DNA of 11,938 nt from NCBI GenBank assembly GCA_041563475.1, contig JBFFMY010000072.1, positions 1-11,938 on the forward strand, in the 5' to 3' direction. Positions 1 through 6,543 of the stretch are shown one piece after another. The stretch is from CAJXZP01 sp041563475. GTDB lineage: Bacteria; Bacteroidota; Bacteroidia; Flavobacteriales_G; Salibacteraceae. Under the pieces are notes generated by a model that was not told the origin of the DNA, did not search any database, and saw only the letters and a list, made by a program, of their open reading frames with translations. The stretch's first letter is position 1. Each line of letters starts with the position of its first letter. Both the position numbers and the translations under genes were made by a program.

Positions 1-569
1 GAAAACGTCAAGTTAGAAATTATATCGCAGATACAGATGAAGGAGTAAGAGCTGGAACTACGGTTGAAGGCTTATCGAAATTACGCCCTGTATTTGATGC
101 AAAAGGTACCGTTACCGCAGGAAATGCGAGTCAAACATCAGATGGTGCTGCGTTTGTTATTCTAATGTCAGAAAAAATGGTAAAGGAACTTAACGTATCT
201 CCTATTGCACGATTAGCCTCGTATGGAGTAGTTGGTGTTGAACCACGAATTATGGGAATTGGCCCTGTAGACGCGATTCCTAAAGCAACAAAAATGGCGG
301 GTTTAAAAATAGAAGATATCGAACTTTTTGAATTGAATGAGGCATTCGCTTCTCAATCGCTTGCAGTAATTCGAGAAACGGGTATCAATCAAGATATTGT
401 AAATGTAAATGGTGGAGCCATTGCTTTAGGCCATCCTCTTGGATGTACAGGAGCCAAATTAACGGTTCAAATAATTGAAGAAATGAAATTACGCAAGCAA
501 AAATACGGCATGGTAACCATGTGTGTTGGTACTGGTCAAGGTGCTGCAGGCGTAATTGAAATGTTATAA
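1..569 (+). CDS. Acetyl-CoA C-acyltransferase (thiolase), 5'-truncated, C-terminal part
   Basis: This is the C-terminal half of a thiolase, which cleaves 3-ketoacyl-CoA with CoA to give acetyl-CoA and a shortened acyl-CoA, the last step of beta-oxidation in the cytoplasm. The frame is open from base 3 to the TAA at 567-569, about 188 residues, so the gene begins before the window. The ATG at 165 is internal, because strongly thiolase-like sequence (GNASQTSDGAA) precedes it. Visible motifs are NEAFASQ, then GGAIALGHPLGCTGA with the catalytic histidine codon at 432-434, then CVGTGQGAAG with the second active-site cysteine at 522-524. The nucleophilic cysteine lies upstream and cannot be checked. 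The Thr in CVGTG replaces the Gly common in this family (CxGGG) and is probably tolerated. An acyl-CoA dehydrogenase follows after 101 bases on the same strand, so this is a fatty-acid degradation operon (FadA/FadI type). Confidence 0.95.
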   Translation, partial: KRQVRNYIADTDEGVRAGTTVEGLSKLRPVFDAKGTVTAGNASQTSDGAAFVILMSEKMVKELNVSPIARLASYGVVGVEPRIMGIGPVDAIPKATKMAGLKIEDIELFELNEAFASQSLAVIRETGINQDIVNVNGGAIALGHPLGCTGAKLTVQIIEEMKLRKQKYGMVTMCVGTGQGAAGVIEML

Positions 570-635
570 TAAAGCTAAAAGACTGAAGTCGGAAGCAGAG
601 AAATAAACTTGAGGCTTCCATTTAATTAACAGAAA

Positions 636-653
636 GACGCAATTTTTTGCGTT
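636..653 (+). other. Small intercistronic hairpin before the acyl-CoA dehydrogenase start
   Basis: ACGCAA (637-642) and TTGCGT (647-652) form a perfect 6-bp stem with a TTTT loop, extended by one G-U pair (636/653). It ends 17 bases before the ATG at 671. There is no T-run directly after it, so it does not look like a terminator. It could be an mRNA processing or stability element between thiolase and dehydrogenase, or chance. It also covers an in-frame TTG at 647, which argues against that codon as a start. Confidence 0.3.
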
Positions 654-670
654 ATCAAATAGAAAAAATC

Positions 671-2464
671 ATGTCAGAAGAAAAAAAAGAAGCTTTAAAC
701 GGGGGTGAATTTCTAATAAAAGATACCAACGCAATGGATATCTTTATTCCCGAGGAATTTGAAGAAGAACAAATTATGATTGGGCAAATGTGTACCGATT
801 TTTTAGCGCAAGAGGTAATTCCTAATATAGAAAGAATTGATGCTGGAGAAGAAGGGCTAATGCCATCCTTACTTGAAAAAGCTGGTGAAATGGGAATGTT
901 AGGCATTTCTGTTCCGGAAGAACTAGGAGGATTCAATAAGAACTTTGTAACCTCCATGTTTACCACCGAAAAATTAGGTGCAGGGTATTCATTTTCGGTA
1001 GCATTATCTGCGCATACAGGTATCGGAACCCTTCCAATTTTGTATTACGGAACGGAAGAGCAAAAAAATAAATTTATCCCAAAAATTGTAAGTGGTGAAT
1101 GGAAAGCAGCCTATTGTTTAACAGAGCCAAGTTCAGGATCGGATGCAAATTCTGGTAAAACAAAAGCCAAGTTAAGTGCCGATGGAAAAGAATGGATAAT
1201 CACCGGTCAAAAAATGTGGATTACCAATGGTGGGTTTGCAGATGTATTTACTGTTTTTGCAAAAATTGATGACGATGAAAATTTAAGCGCCTTCATCGTA
1301 GATGCTCATTCTGATGGGATTACACTGAATCCTGAAGAGAAAAAAATGGGGATTAAAGGTTCATCAACGCGCCAGGTATTTTTTAATGAGGTCCATATTC
1401 CAGTTGAAAACCAACTTGGAGAGCGTGAGATTGGATTCAAAATTGCGCTTAACATCCTGAATATTGGACGAATAAAACTTGCAGGAGCTGTTTTAGGTGG
1501 GGCGAAAGAAACAATAAATGAGGCCACAAACTATGCCAATGAGCGTAACCAATTTGGGCGACCAATTTCTAAATACGGAGCGATAAAATACAAATTAGCA
1601 AGAATGGCCATCAAAGTTTTTGCATCTGAATCTGCTGTGTACAGAGCTTCTCAGAATATTGATGACCGTATAGATTTTCTTCAAACAGAAGGAATGGATA
1701 AATCTCAAGCCACGCTAAAAGGAATTGAAACATACGCTATTGAATGTGCGATAATGAAGGTGCACTCTTCTGAAGTTTTAGATTACGTTGTGGATGAATC
1801 TGTCCAAGTATTTGGAGGTATGGGTTATTCAGCTGAGTCTTCGGTTGAACGCGCATATAGAGATTCAAGAATCAACAGGATTTTTGAAGGCACGAACGAG
1901 ATTAATCGTATGTTAACCGTAGATATGATGTTGAAAAAAGCCATGAAAGGTACGCTCGATTTAATGGGACCTGCACAAAAAGTGGCTGGAGAATTAATGG
2001 GTATTCCTGATTTTGGATCTGGCGATGAAACAGAGTTAGAAAAACTCCACAAATACGTTCAAAATTTCAAAAAAGCTGTTTTAATGGTTGCTGGTTCTGC
2101 TGCGCAAACCTTGATGATGAGTTTAGGGAAAGAACAAGAAATTTTAATGGCTATATCAGATATGTTGATTGAAACATACGTTTCTGAATCTGTTTTACTA
2201 CGTGTAGAAAAACTTCAAAAAACACAAGGTGAATCAGAGCAAAACACTTTGAAATTTAACGCTGCCAAAGCTTACATTTATGAGGCAGGTGATAAAATTA
2301 ATATGCTAGGTAAAGAAGCTTTAGTAAGTTTTGCAGAAGGAGATGAATTACGTATGATGTTAATGGGATTGAAACGTTTCACAAAACAAGATCCAATAAA
2401 CATTAAGGATGTAAGACGTTCAATAGCTGAAAAAATGATTTCAGAGAATACGTATATTTTTTAA
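671..2464 (+). CDS. Acyl-CoA dehydrogenase, long form with C-terminal extension
   Basis: This is an FAD-dependent acyl-CoA dehydrogenase, which makes trans-2-enoyl-CoA in the first oxidation step of beta-oxidation and passes electrons to electron-transfer flavoprotein. From the ATG at 671 it has 597 residues. The usual three-domain core is visible: an N-terminal helical part, a middle beta-domain with CLTEPSSGSDA and WITNGGFADVF, and a C-terminal helical domain with RNQFGRPISKYGAIK and VQVFGGMGYS. The catalytic base is probably Glu406 in RIFEGTNEINR (codon 1886-1888). About 170 further residues follow, so it is far longer than the ~380-residue short/medium-chain enzymes and resembles the VLCAD/ACAD9 layout common in Bacteroidota. 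An in-frame TTG at 647 would add eight residues. I prefer the ATG, since the family start MSEEKK...GGEFLIK fits it and the TTG lies in a hairpin. It follows the thiolase in an apparent operon. Chain-length specificity is inferred only. Confidence 0.95.
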   Translation: MSEEKKEALNGGEFLIKDTNAMDIFIPEEFEEEQIMIGQMCTDFLAQEVIPNIERIDAGEEGLMPSLLEKAGEMGMLGISVPEELGGFNKNFVTSMFTTEKLGAGYSFSVALSAHTGIGTLPILYYGTEEQKNKFIPKIVSGEWKAAYCLTEPSSGSDANSGKTKAKLSADGKEWIITGQKMWITNGGFADVFTVFAKIDDDENLSAFIVDAHSDGITLNPEEKKMGIKGSSTRQVFFNEVHIPVENQLGEREIGFKIALNILNIGRIKLAGAVLGGAKETINEATNYANERNQFGRPISKYGAIKYKLARMAIKVFASESAVYRASQNIDDRIDFLQTEGMDKSQATLKGIETYAIECAIMKVHSSEVLDYVVDESVQVFGGMGYSAESSVERAYRDSRINRIFEGTNEINRMLTVDMMLKKAMKGTLDLMGPAQKVAGELMGIPDFGSGDETELEKLHKYVQNFKKAVLMVAGSAAQTLMMSLGKEQEILMAISDMLIETYVSESVLLRVEKLQKTQGESEQNTLKFNAAKAYIYEAGDKINMLGKEALVSFAEGDELRMMLMGLKRFTKQDPINIKDVRRSIAEKMISENTYIF

Positions 2465-2478
2465 GTTTTGATTTTGTT

Positions 2479-3189
2479 TTAAAACTTAGGCGAGTCAATT
2501 GACTCGCCTTTTTTTATGTGAGAAAATTTCTCAAATAACACCAAATTCAAAAGGATTAGAGAGAATGCATAAACGGAATCTTCTATTGGAATAGTCCCGA
2601 ATCGAATACCTAAGTTCTGCAGATCATTATACCAAACCACTTCATTTTCAATACCCGTACCCGTAAGTATACCGTTCACAACAAAGAATGGAATCAACAT
2701 AATGATGAACGTTAAATAAAATTTTTGCAACAAGGCTTTATTTGAAATAAAAGCAACAACCAAAATCACCAATCCGATCACCAAATCAATAAACGTATAC
2801 CATTTTTGATTAAATACGATTGCCCCAATAAGGAAAACACCGAGTAATAAATAGGTGATGAAATTAACTTGTTTTACTCCAACTTGAACTTTTGGAAACA
2901 ATTCAATTAAGGCATAGTGAGTGAAAATGCATGCATACGGTATGGAAACAAAAAAGAACCACTCCTCTATCGGTAAATGCAATAGGTAAACACCTGAAAG
3001 ATATTCTAAATTAAAACCCCAATATCCATTCTCTGTAAACCAAATATCCCATATAATATACGGAATCATGGCCAAGATGATGGCTAAACTTAAGGCTTTC
3101 CATTTTTTATATAACTGAATTCTTGGGTGAAAACTCACCAAAAAAGGGACGGACAAAGACGTCAAATTCAGAATCCAATATAAGGACAT
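2479..3189 (-). CDS. crtYcd: Lycopene cyclase, fused CrtYc-Yd type membrane protein
   Basis: This gene probably cyclises both ends of lycopene to give beta-carotene in the cytoplasmic membrane. The 236-residue protein is mostly hydrophobic helices, about six to seven by eye, and carries two copies of the family signature: PIEEWFFF (residues 73-80) and PIEDSVYAF (201-209). WDIWFTENGYWGFN precedes the first, and VNGILTGTGIENEVVWYN the second. This tandem layout is that of the bacterial heterodimeric CrtYc/CrtYd cyclases joined in one chain, also related to the CarR/CarRA cyclase domain of fungi. It is unrelated to the FAD-dependent CrtY/CrtL cyclases, as no Rossmann motif is present. Its ATG shares one base with the crtZ stop (TAATG on the minus strand), suggesting translational coupling. 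It is the last gene of the carotenoid operon, and its final codons contain the terminator hairpin of the opposing operon. Confidence 0.93.
   Translation of the reverse strand: MSLYWILNLTSLSVPFLVSFHPRIQLYKKWKALSLAIILAMIPYIIWDIWFTENGYWGFNLEYLSGVYLLHLPIEEWFFFVSIPYACIFTHYALIELFPKVQVGVKQVNFITYLLLGVFLIGAIVFNQKWYTFIDLVIGLVILVVAFISNKALLQKFYLTFIIMLIPFFVVNGILTGTGIENEVVWYNDLQNLGIRFGTIPIEDSVYAFSLILLNLVLFEKFSHIKKGESIDSPKF
2488..2515 (+). terminator. Strong intrinsic terminator of the beta-oxidation operon
   Basis: A perfect 22-base palindrome (2488-2509; stem AGGCGAGTC, loop AATT) is followed directly by seven T residues (2509-2515). It starts 24 bases after the stop of the acyl-CoA dehydrogenase. A weaker AT-rich stem (AAGTTTT 2463-2469 with AAAACTT 2481-2487) sits just before it. 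The hairpin lies within the last codons of the convergent lycopene cyclase gene. On the minus strand it is followed by AAGTTTTAAAAC rather than a clean T-run, so termination in that direction is possible but weaker. Confidence 0.9.
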
Positions 3190-3647
3190 TATTTTTTATT
3201 TGCGTACTGTTTATAATACTTCATCGGAACCCAAAGCATACCAAAGCACTCCCCGTCTTCTTTAGTAATATGTTTGTGATGCATTTTATGCGCCCTACGA
3301 ATTGCTAACAAATAAGGGTTTTTTGTATGCGTTAAAATTCTAATTCTCTGATGAATAAACAAATCATGAATAAAAAAATAAACGAACCCGTATAAAGTTA
3401 CTCCTAATCCAATACCCAATGGAATAGTCCATCCAAAAAAGGACCATAACCCAAAGCTAACAATGGCTATAATGGAAAAGAAAATGAAGAAGGTATCATT
3501 CATTTCAAAAAACGAATTGTGCTCATCCTTTACATGGTGATCTTCGTGCAGATTCCAAAAAAATCCGTGCATAATGTATTTATGCATCCACCAAGCAACA
3601 CCTTCCATTAAAACAAAAGTGACGAGTATAATTCCAAATAATAGCAT
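3189..3647 (-). CDS. crtZ: Beta-carotene hydroxylase CrtZ
   Basis: This is a non-heme di-iron hydroxylase of the fatty-acid hydroxylase/CrtZ family, which adds 3-hydroxyl groups to the beta-rings of beta-carotene, giving beta-cryptoxanthin and then zeaxanthin. The 152-residue membrane protein has the full set of histidine boxes: H22xxxxH27 (HKYIMH), H34xxHH38 (HEDHH), H94xxxxH99 (HDLFIH) and H120xxHH124 (HKMHHKH). Hydrophobic segments lie at about residues 1-20 and 52-92. The length is normal for bacterial CrtZ. The ATG lies 14 bases after the stop of the upstream unrecognised gene, and its stop overlaps the cyclase start by one base. Together with the downstream cyclase it points to zeaxanthin as end product, with later modification by genes outside the window not excluded. 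Confidence 0.95.
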   Translation of the reverse strand: MLLFGIILVTFVLMEGVAWWMHKYIMHGFFWNLHEDHHVKDEHNSFFEMNDTFFIFFSIIAIVSFGLWSFFGWTIPLGIGLGVTLYGFVYFFIHDLFIHQRIRILTHTKNPYLLAIRRAHKMHHKHITKEDGECFGMLWVPMKYYKQYANKK

Positions 3648-3661
3648 TGATGTATTGAATA

Positions 3662-4177
3662 TTAATTTAACGGAAGCAAAGAAAGTGAATCTAAGTCATA
3701 ATCCCTATTTCCCGTGTTAACTATGGTTTCTATAATAAACTTTTTTATATCTAATGGAACTTTTGCATTAGGCAAATTCTCTTTTAGAAATTTTAAATCT
3801 GATTCAATTTCATCTGAATAACCCAAAAATTTAGGAATGCTAAGTTGAACCACAGATCGTAAAAAAATATTTTCCACTTCCATATTCTTACTTATAGTCT
3901 CTTCTAACTCGTCTCGCCCATCAAAAAAATATTTGAATTTTGAATACGGGTTAAAAACATACTGTGCCATTGCAGACTTGGAAACGGCTTTATATGCATT
4001 AATGGTATTTACTATATTTGAGTCTGTTTCTTTAACTTTATAATTTAAAATCCATTGAAAATCATTTTCGGATTTGGCATTTTTAAATCGGTTTCGAATG
4101 CTATCCAAATCATTTGAAGCTACTCCGATTTGAATAAAACCAATAAACAAGAATGCCATTGAACACACTAGTTTCAT
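3662..4177 (-). CDS. Unrecognised small exported protein inside the carotenoid operon
   Basis: I do not assign a function. The 171-residue protein starts with a basic residue and a hydrophobic stretch (MKLVCSMAFLFIGFIQIGVAS), which looks like a Sec signal peptide cut near residue 20; Cys5 is not in a lipobox. The mature part looks mainly alpha-helical with no membrane segment, and has features such as AQYVFNPYSKFKYFFDGRDELEE and VENIFLRSVVQLSIPKFLGY. It could be a TPR-like helical protein, but no repeat is clear. The start is the ATG at 4177, which shares its A with the crtB stop codon (TGATG), so it is probably translationally coupled to crtB; a TTG one codon earlier is less likely. Its position between crtB and crtZ suggests a role linked to carotenoids or the cell envelope, perhaps in the periplasm, but that is inference from location only. 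Confidence 0.8.
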   Translation of the reverse strand: MKLVCSMAFLFIGFIQIGVASNDLDSIRNRFKNAKSENDFQWILNYKVKETDSNIVNTINAYKAVSKSAMAQYVFNPYSKFKYFFDGRDELEETISKNMEVENIFLRSVVQLSIPKFLGYSDEIESDLKFLKENLPNAKVPLDIKKFIIETIVNTGNRDYDLDSLSLLPLN

Positions 4178-5016
4178 CAAATTAAATCCAATTTATAGTT
4201 AACAAATGACTTGGCCAGAAGCACAAATTTTCCCGGATTACTAACGCGAATACGGTTATTTTTAATTTCCTCCACTTCGGCATTTACAATCTTTTTCAAT
4301 AACCTTCTGTAGTATAAATACGCAGTGTATACACCAAATTTAGCTTCAATTGGTAATTGCTTAATTCCAATATACGCTTCGTCAAAATCATTTTGAATCT
4401 CAGCAATTATTTCACCCTTTGTGTGCTGGTTAAATGATACATTATTAAGATGAGGGAAATAAGTGCGATCTAGAACCTCCATGTCGTCTTTTAAATCTCG
4501 CAAAAAATTAACCTTTTGAAACGCACTTCCTAATTTCATGGCCGAGTATTTCAATTTGTCATATTGCTCTTGATCTCCATTAACGAATATTTTCAAACAC
4601 ATCAAACCTACTACATCCGCAGAACCATATATGTACTCGTTATAATCCTCGATGGTCTCATAAGTAGATTTATTCAAATCAGCACGCATACTTTTCATAA
4701 ATGCGTCTATCAATTCCGTATCAATCGAATACTGATGAACTACCTCTTGAAAAGTGTTTAAAATAGGATTTAAACTTATTCTATTTGTTAGGGCAAGTTC
4801 TAAATCTTCCTCGAGCCTGCTAAACAACAATTCTTTATCATAATCATGAAAAGAATCTACAATTTCATCGGCCAACCGAACAAAACCGTATATACCATGA
4901 ATAGGTCCTTGAATTGTTGGCTTTAACATTTTCACGGCTAGCGAAAAAGATGTGCTGTATTGGTTGGTCACCTCCTTGCTACATCGATAAGATAATTGGT
5001 CGAATAATTGCTTCAT
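4177..5016 (-). CDS. crtB: Phytoene synthase CrtB
   Basis: CrtB joins two geranylgeranyl diphosphate molecules head to head into 15-cis-phytoene, the first committed step of C40 carotenoid synthesis. The 279-residue protein is of the squalene/phytoene synthase family. Both Mg-diphosphate-binding motifs are seen: DEIVD at residues 50-54 and NFLRDLKDD at 170-178 (N170, R173, D174, D178). The substrate-facing motifs YSTSFSLA (20-27) and IYGFVRLADE (42-51) are also present, and ADVVGLMCLKIF (133-144) matches the family core. Length is normal. The ATG at 5016 lies 4 bases after the crtI stop and its TGA overlaps the next gene's ATG, so it is firmly in the operon. No gene for the geranylgeranyl diphosphate supply is in the window. 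A squalene-synthase-like HpnC/HpnD role is unlikely given the crtI, crtZ and cyclase neighbours. Confidence 0.96.
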   Translation of the reverse strand: MKQLFDQLSYRCSKEVTNQYSTSFSLAVKMLKPTIQGPIHGIYGFVRLADEIVDSFHDYDKELLFSRLEEDLELALTNRISLNPILNTFQEVVHQYSIDTELIDAFMKSMRADLNKSTYETIEDYNEYIYGSADVVGLMCLKIFVNGDQEQYDKLKYSAMKLGSAFQKVNFLRDLKDDMEVLDRTYFPHLNNVSFNQHTKGEIIAEIQNDFDEAYIGIKQLPIEAKFGVYTAYLYYRRLLKKIVNAEVEEIKNNRIRVSNPGKFVLLAKSFVNYKLDLI

Positions 5017-5020
5017 AATG

Positions 5021-6478
5021 TTAGGTAATATTGATTAATTGAGACACTAATTTTCCAGATATTAAAGCAGGTGGTACTCCAGGGCCTGGAACAGTTAGTT
5101 GTCCAGTGAAAAACAAATTTTTAACCTTTTTACTCTTCAACTTAGGTCGCAAAAATGCAGTTTGCAGCAGCGTATTCGCCATTCCGTATGCGTTTCCTTT
5201 AAATGAATTATAATCTTCCTTAAAATCGTTAACACAATACGAGGTTTTGAAAATAATATCATTCTTTACGCTTTGGCCTGTTAAATGCTCCAATCTTTCC
5301 AAAATTATATCAAAATATTTTTGACGTAACTCTTCCGTATCTTCCAAATCCGTGGCTAAAGGTATTAAAAAAATTGCAGCTTCCTTTCCTTCTGGTGCAA
5401 TAGACGTATCCGTCATACTTGGAAAACTTGCATAAAATAAAGGGTTAGATGGCCATTTAGGGTCATCATAAATTTCAACCGCATGCTGATCAAATGGGGA
5501 ATCAAAAAATAAAGTATGGTGTAGAACGTTTTTCAGCTTTTTTGAAAACCCAACATAAAACAATAAGGAGGATGGTGCCATGACTCTTTTGTCCCAATAC
5601 TTTGGAGAGTACATTCTATACGATTCATTTAATAAAGTTTCAGAATGTTGATAATCCGCACCTGAGATGATAATATCCGCGTCAACTTCCTCCCCGTTTG
5701 TAATTATAGATTTTACCGTCCCATTATCTGAAACATTGATTTTTGAAACATCTGAATTTACATGAAATGTAACTCCAAGTTCTTTGGCCAATTTTATTAT
5801 TCCCTCTACCACAGAGCGCATTCCCCCTTTTGGGTACCAAGTGCCTAAACCGAAATCTGCATGATTCATAAAACTGTAAAATGCAGGGGTGTCTTGCGGT
5901 TTAGCCCCGAGAAAAAGTACAGGAAACTCTAATATTTGACGCAATTTCGGGTTTTTAAACCTAGATTTCACCACACCGCTAATGGATGTTGCAAATTGTT
6001 TTAGTTCAAATACCGTTTTAGGGGTTATCAATTCTAACGGACTTAAGCCTGGATTATACACCAAGTCCTTTATGGCAATATCATAATTTGATTCTGCCTT
6101 TTTCATGAATTTCTCAAGGACCTTTCCCGAACCCTTTTCTACTTTTTCAAAGGTGGCTAAAATCTCTGGGAGATTGTCTGCAATATCAATATATTCGGAT
6201 TTATCAAAATATACGCGATAGGCTGGACCCAATTTCTCTAAAGAGAAATAATCTTCACTTTTCTTTCCAAAATCAGAAAAGAATTTATTAAAAACGTCCG
6301 GCATCCAATACCACGTTGGGCCCATGTCGAATTTAAAGCCGTCATGAACATATTGTCTAGCTCGACCTCCTAACTGATTATTTTTTTCATGAATCTCCAC
6401 TTTATGGCCAGCTGCAGCCATATAACACGCTGCAGAAAGCGAGGAAAATCCAGAACCGATTATAATTGTCTTTTTCAT
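5021..6478 (-). CDS. crtI: Phytoene desaturase CrtI
   Basis: CrtI is an FAD-dependent desaturase that turns phytoene into lycopene, normally in four steps, at the membrane surface. From the ATG at 6478 it has 485 residues, normal for the family. The N-terminal dinucleotide-binding motif is GSGFSSLSAACYMAAAGHKVEIHE (G8, G10, ending in the ribose-binding Glu), followed by LGGRAR. The C-terminal flavin motif is FFTGQLTVPGPGVPPALISGK, typical of CrtI. An in-frame TTG at 6511 would add 11 residues (MFNKNVLLLNN), but the Rossmann fold normally starts right at the N-terminus, and the extra stretch overlaps the proposed promoter and operator, so I use 6478. It is the first gene of the carotenoid operon, 65 bases after the merR stop, with its own candidate promoter. 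The number of desaturation steps is inferred from the presence of a lycopene cyclase. Confidence 0.96.
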   Translation of the reverse strand: MKKTIIIGSGFSSLSAACYMAAAGHKVEIHEKNNQLGGRARQYVHDGFKFDMGPTWYWMPDVFNKFFSDFGKKSEDYFSLEKLGPAYRVYFDKSEYIDIADNLPEILATFEKVEKGSGKVLEKFMKKAESNYDIAIKDLVYNPGLSPLELITPKTVFELKQFATSISGVVKSRFKNPKLRQILEFPVLFLGAKPQDTPAFYSFMNHADFGLGTWYPKGGMRSVVEGIIKLAKELGVTFHVNSDVSKINVSDNGTVKSIITNGEEVDADIIISGADYQHSETLLNESYRMYSPKYWDKRVMAPSSLLFYVGFSKKLKNVLHHTLFFDSPFDQHAVEIYDDPKWPSNPLFYASFPSMTDTSIAPEGKEAAIFLIPLATDLEDTEELRQKYFDIILERLEHLTGQSVKNDIIFKTSYCVNDFKEDYNSFKGNAYGMANTLLQTAFLRPKLKSKKVKNLFFTGQLTVPGPGVPPALISGKLVSQLINIT

Positions 6479-6479
6479 A

Positions 6480-6511
6480 TTGTTTAACAAAAGTACGTTT
6501 TTATTAAACAA
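6480..6511. promoter_or_regulatory. Operator 1: 32-bp inverted repeat at the crtI promoter
   Basis: TTGTTTAAC (6480-6488) and ATTAAACAA (6503-6511) form an inverted repeat (8-bp perfect arms TTGTTTAA/TTAAACAA) with a 14-base spacer between the 9-mers. The same layout occurs at 7450-7481 beside merR, with 17 of 18 arm positions identical and an unrelated spacer. It covers the candidate crtI -7 element, so a bound protein would block crtI transcription. The likely binder is the MerR/CarH-like regulator encoded next door. The sequence repeat is observed; binding and repression are inference. Confidence 0.65.
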
Positions 6512-6517
6512 AACAAA
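6488..6517 (-). promoter_or_regulatory. Candidate Bacteroidota-type promoter of the crt operon
   Basis: On the minus strand TACTTTTG (6495 to 6488) matches the Bacteroidota -7 consensus TAnnTTTG. A TTTG -33 element lies at 6517 to 6514, with an 18-base spacer. Transcription would start near 6481-6483, only a few bases before the crtI ATG at 6478, so the mRNA would be almost leaderless. In an AT-rich region such matches can arise by chance. The exact -7 match and its position inside the inverted repeat raise its credibility. Confidence 0.5.
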
Positions 6518-6543
6518 AGCGTGGTTATAATTTTATGAAATAA

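Noticed and set aside
591..619. Inverted repeat GGAAGC / GCTTCC after the thiolase stop
   Set aside because: Only a 6-bp stem with a 17-base loop and no T-run, so too weak for a terminator call.
647..670. TTG start adding eight residues to the acyl-CoA dehydrogenase
   Set aside because: The extra residues are unlike the family start, the TTG lies in a hairpin, and the ATG at 671 is in frame.
3662..4177. Lipoprotein reading of the unknown crt-operon protein because of Cys5
   Set aside because: Cys5 comes before the hydrophobic stretch, not after it, so no lipobox is present.
6479..6511. TTG start adding 11 residues to CrtI
   Set aside because: The dinucleotide-binding motif should begin almost at the N-terminus, and this stretch carries the candidate promoter and inverted repeat.
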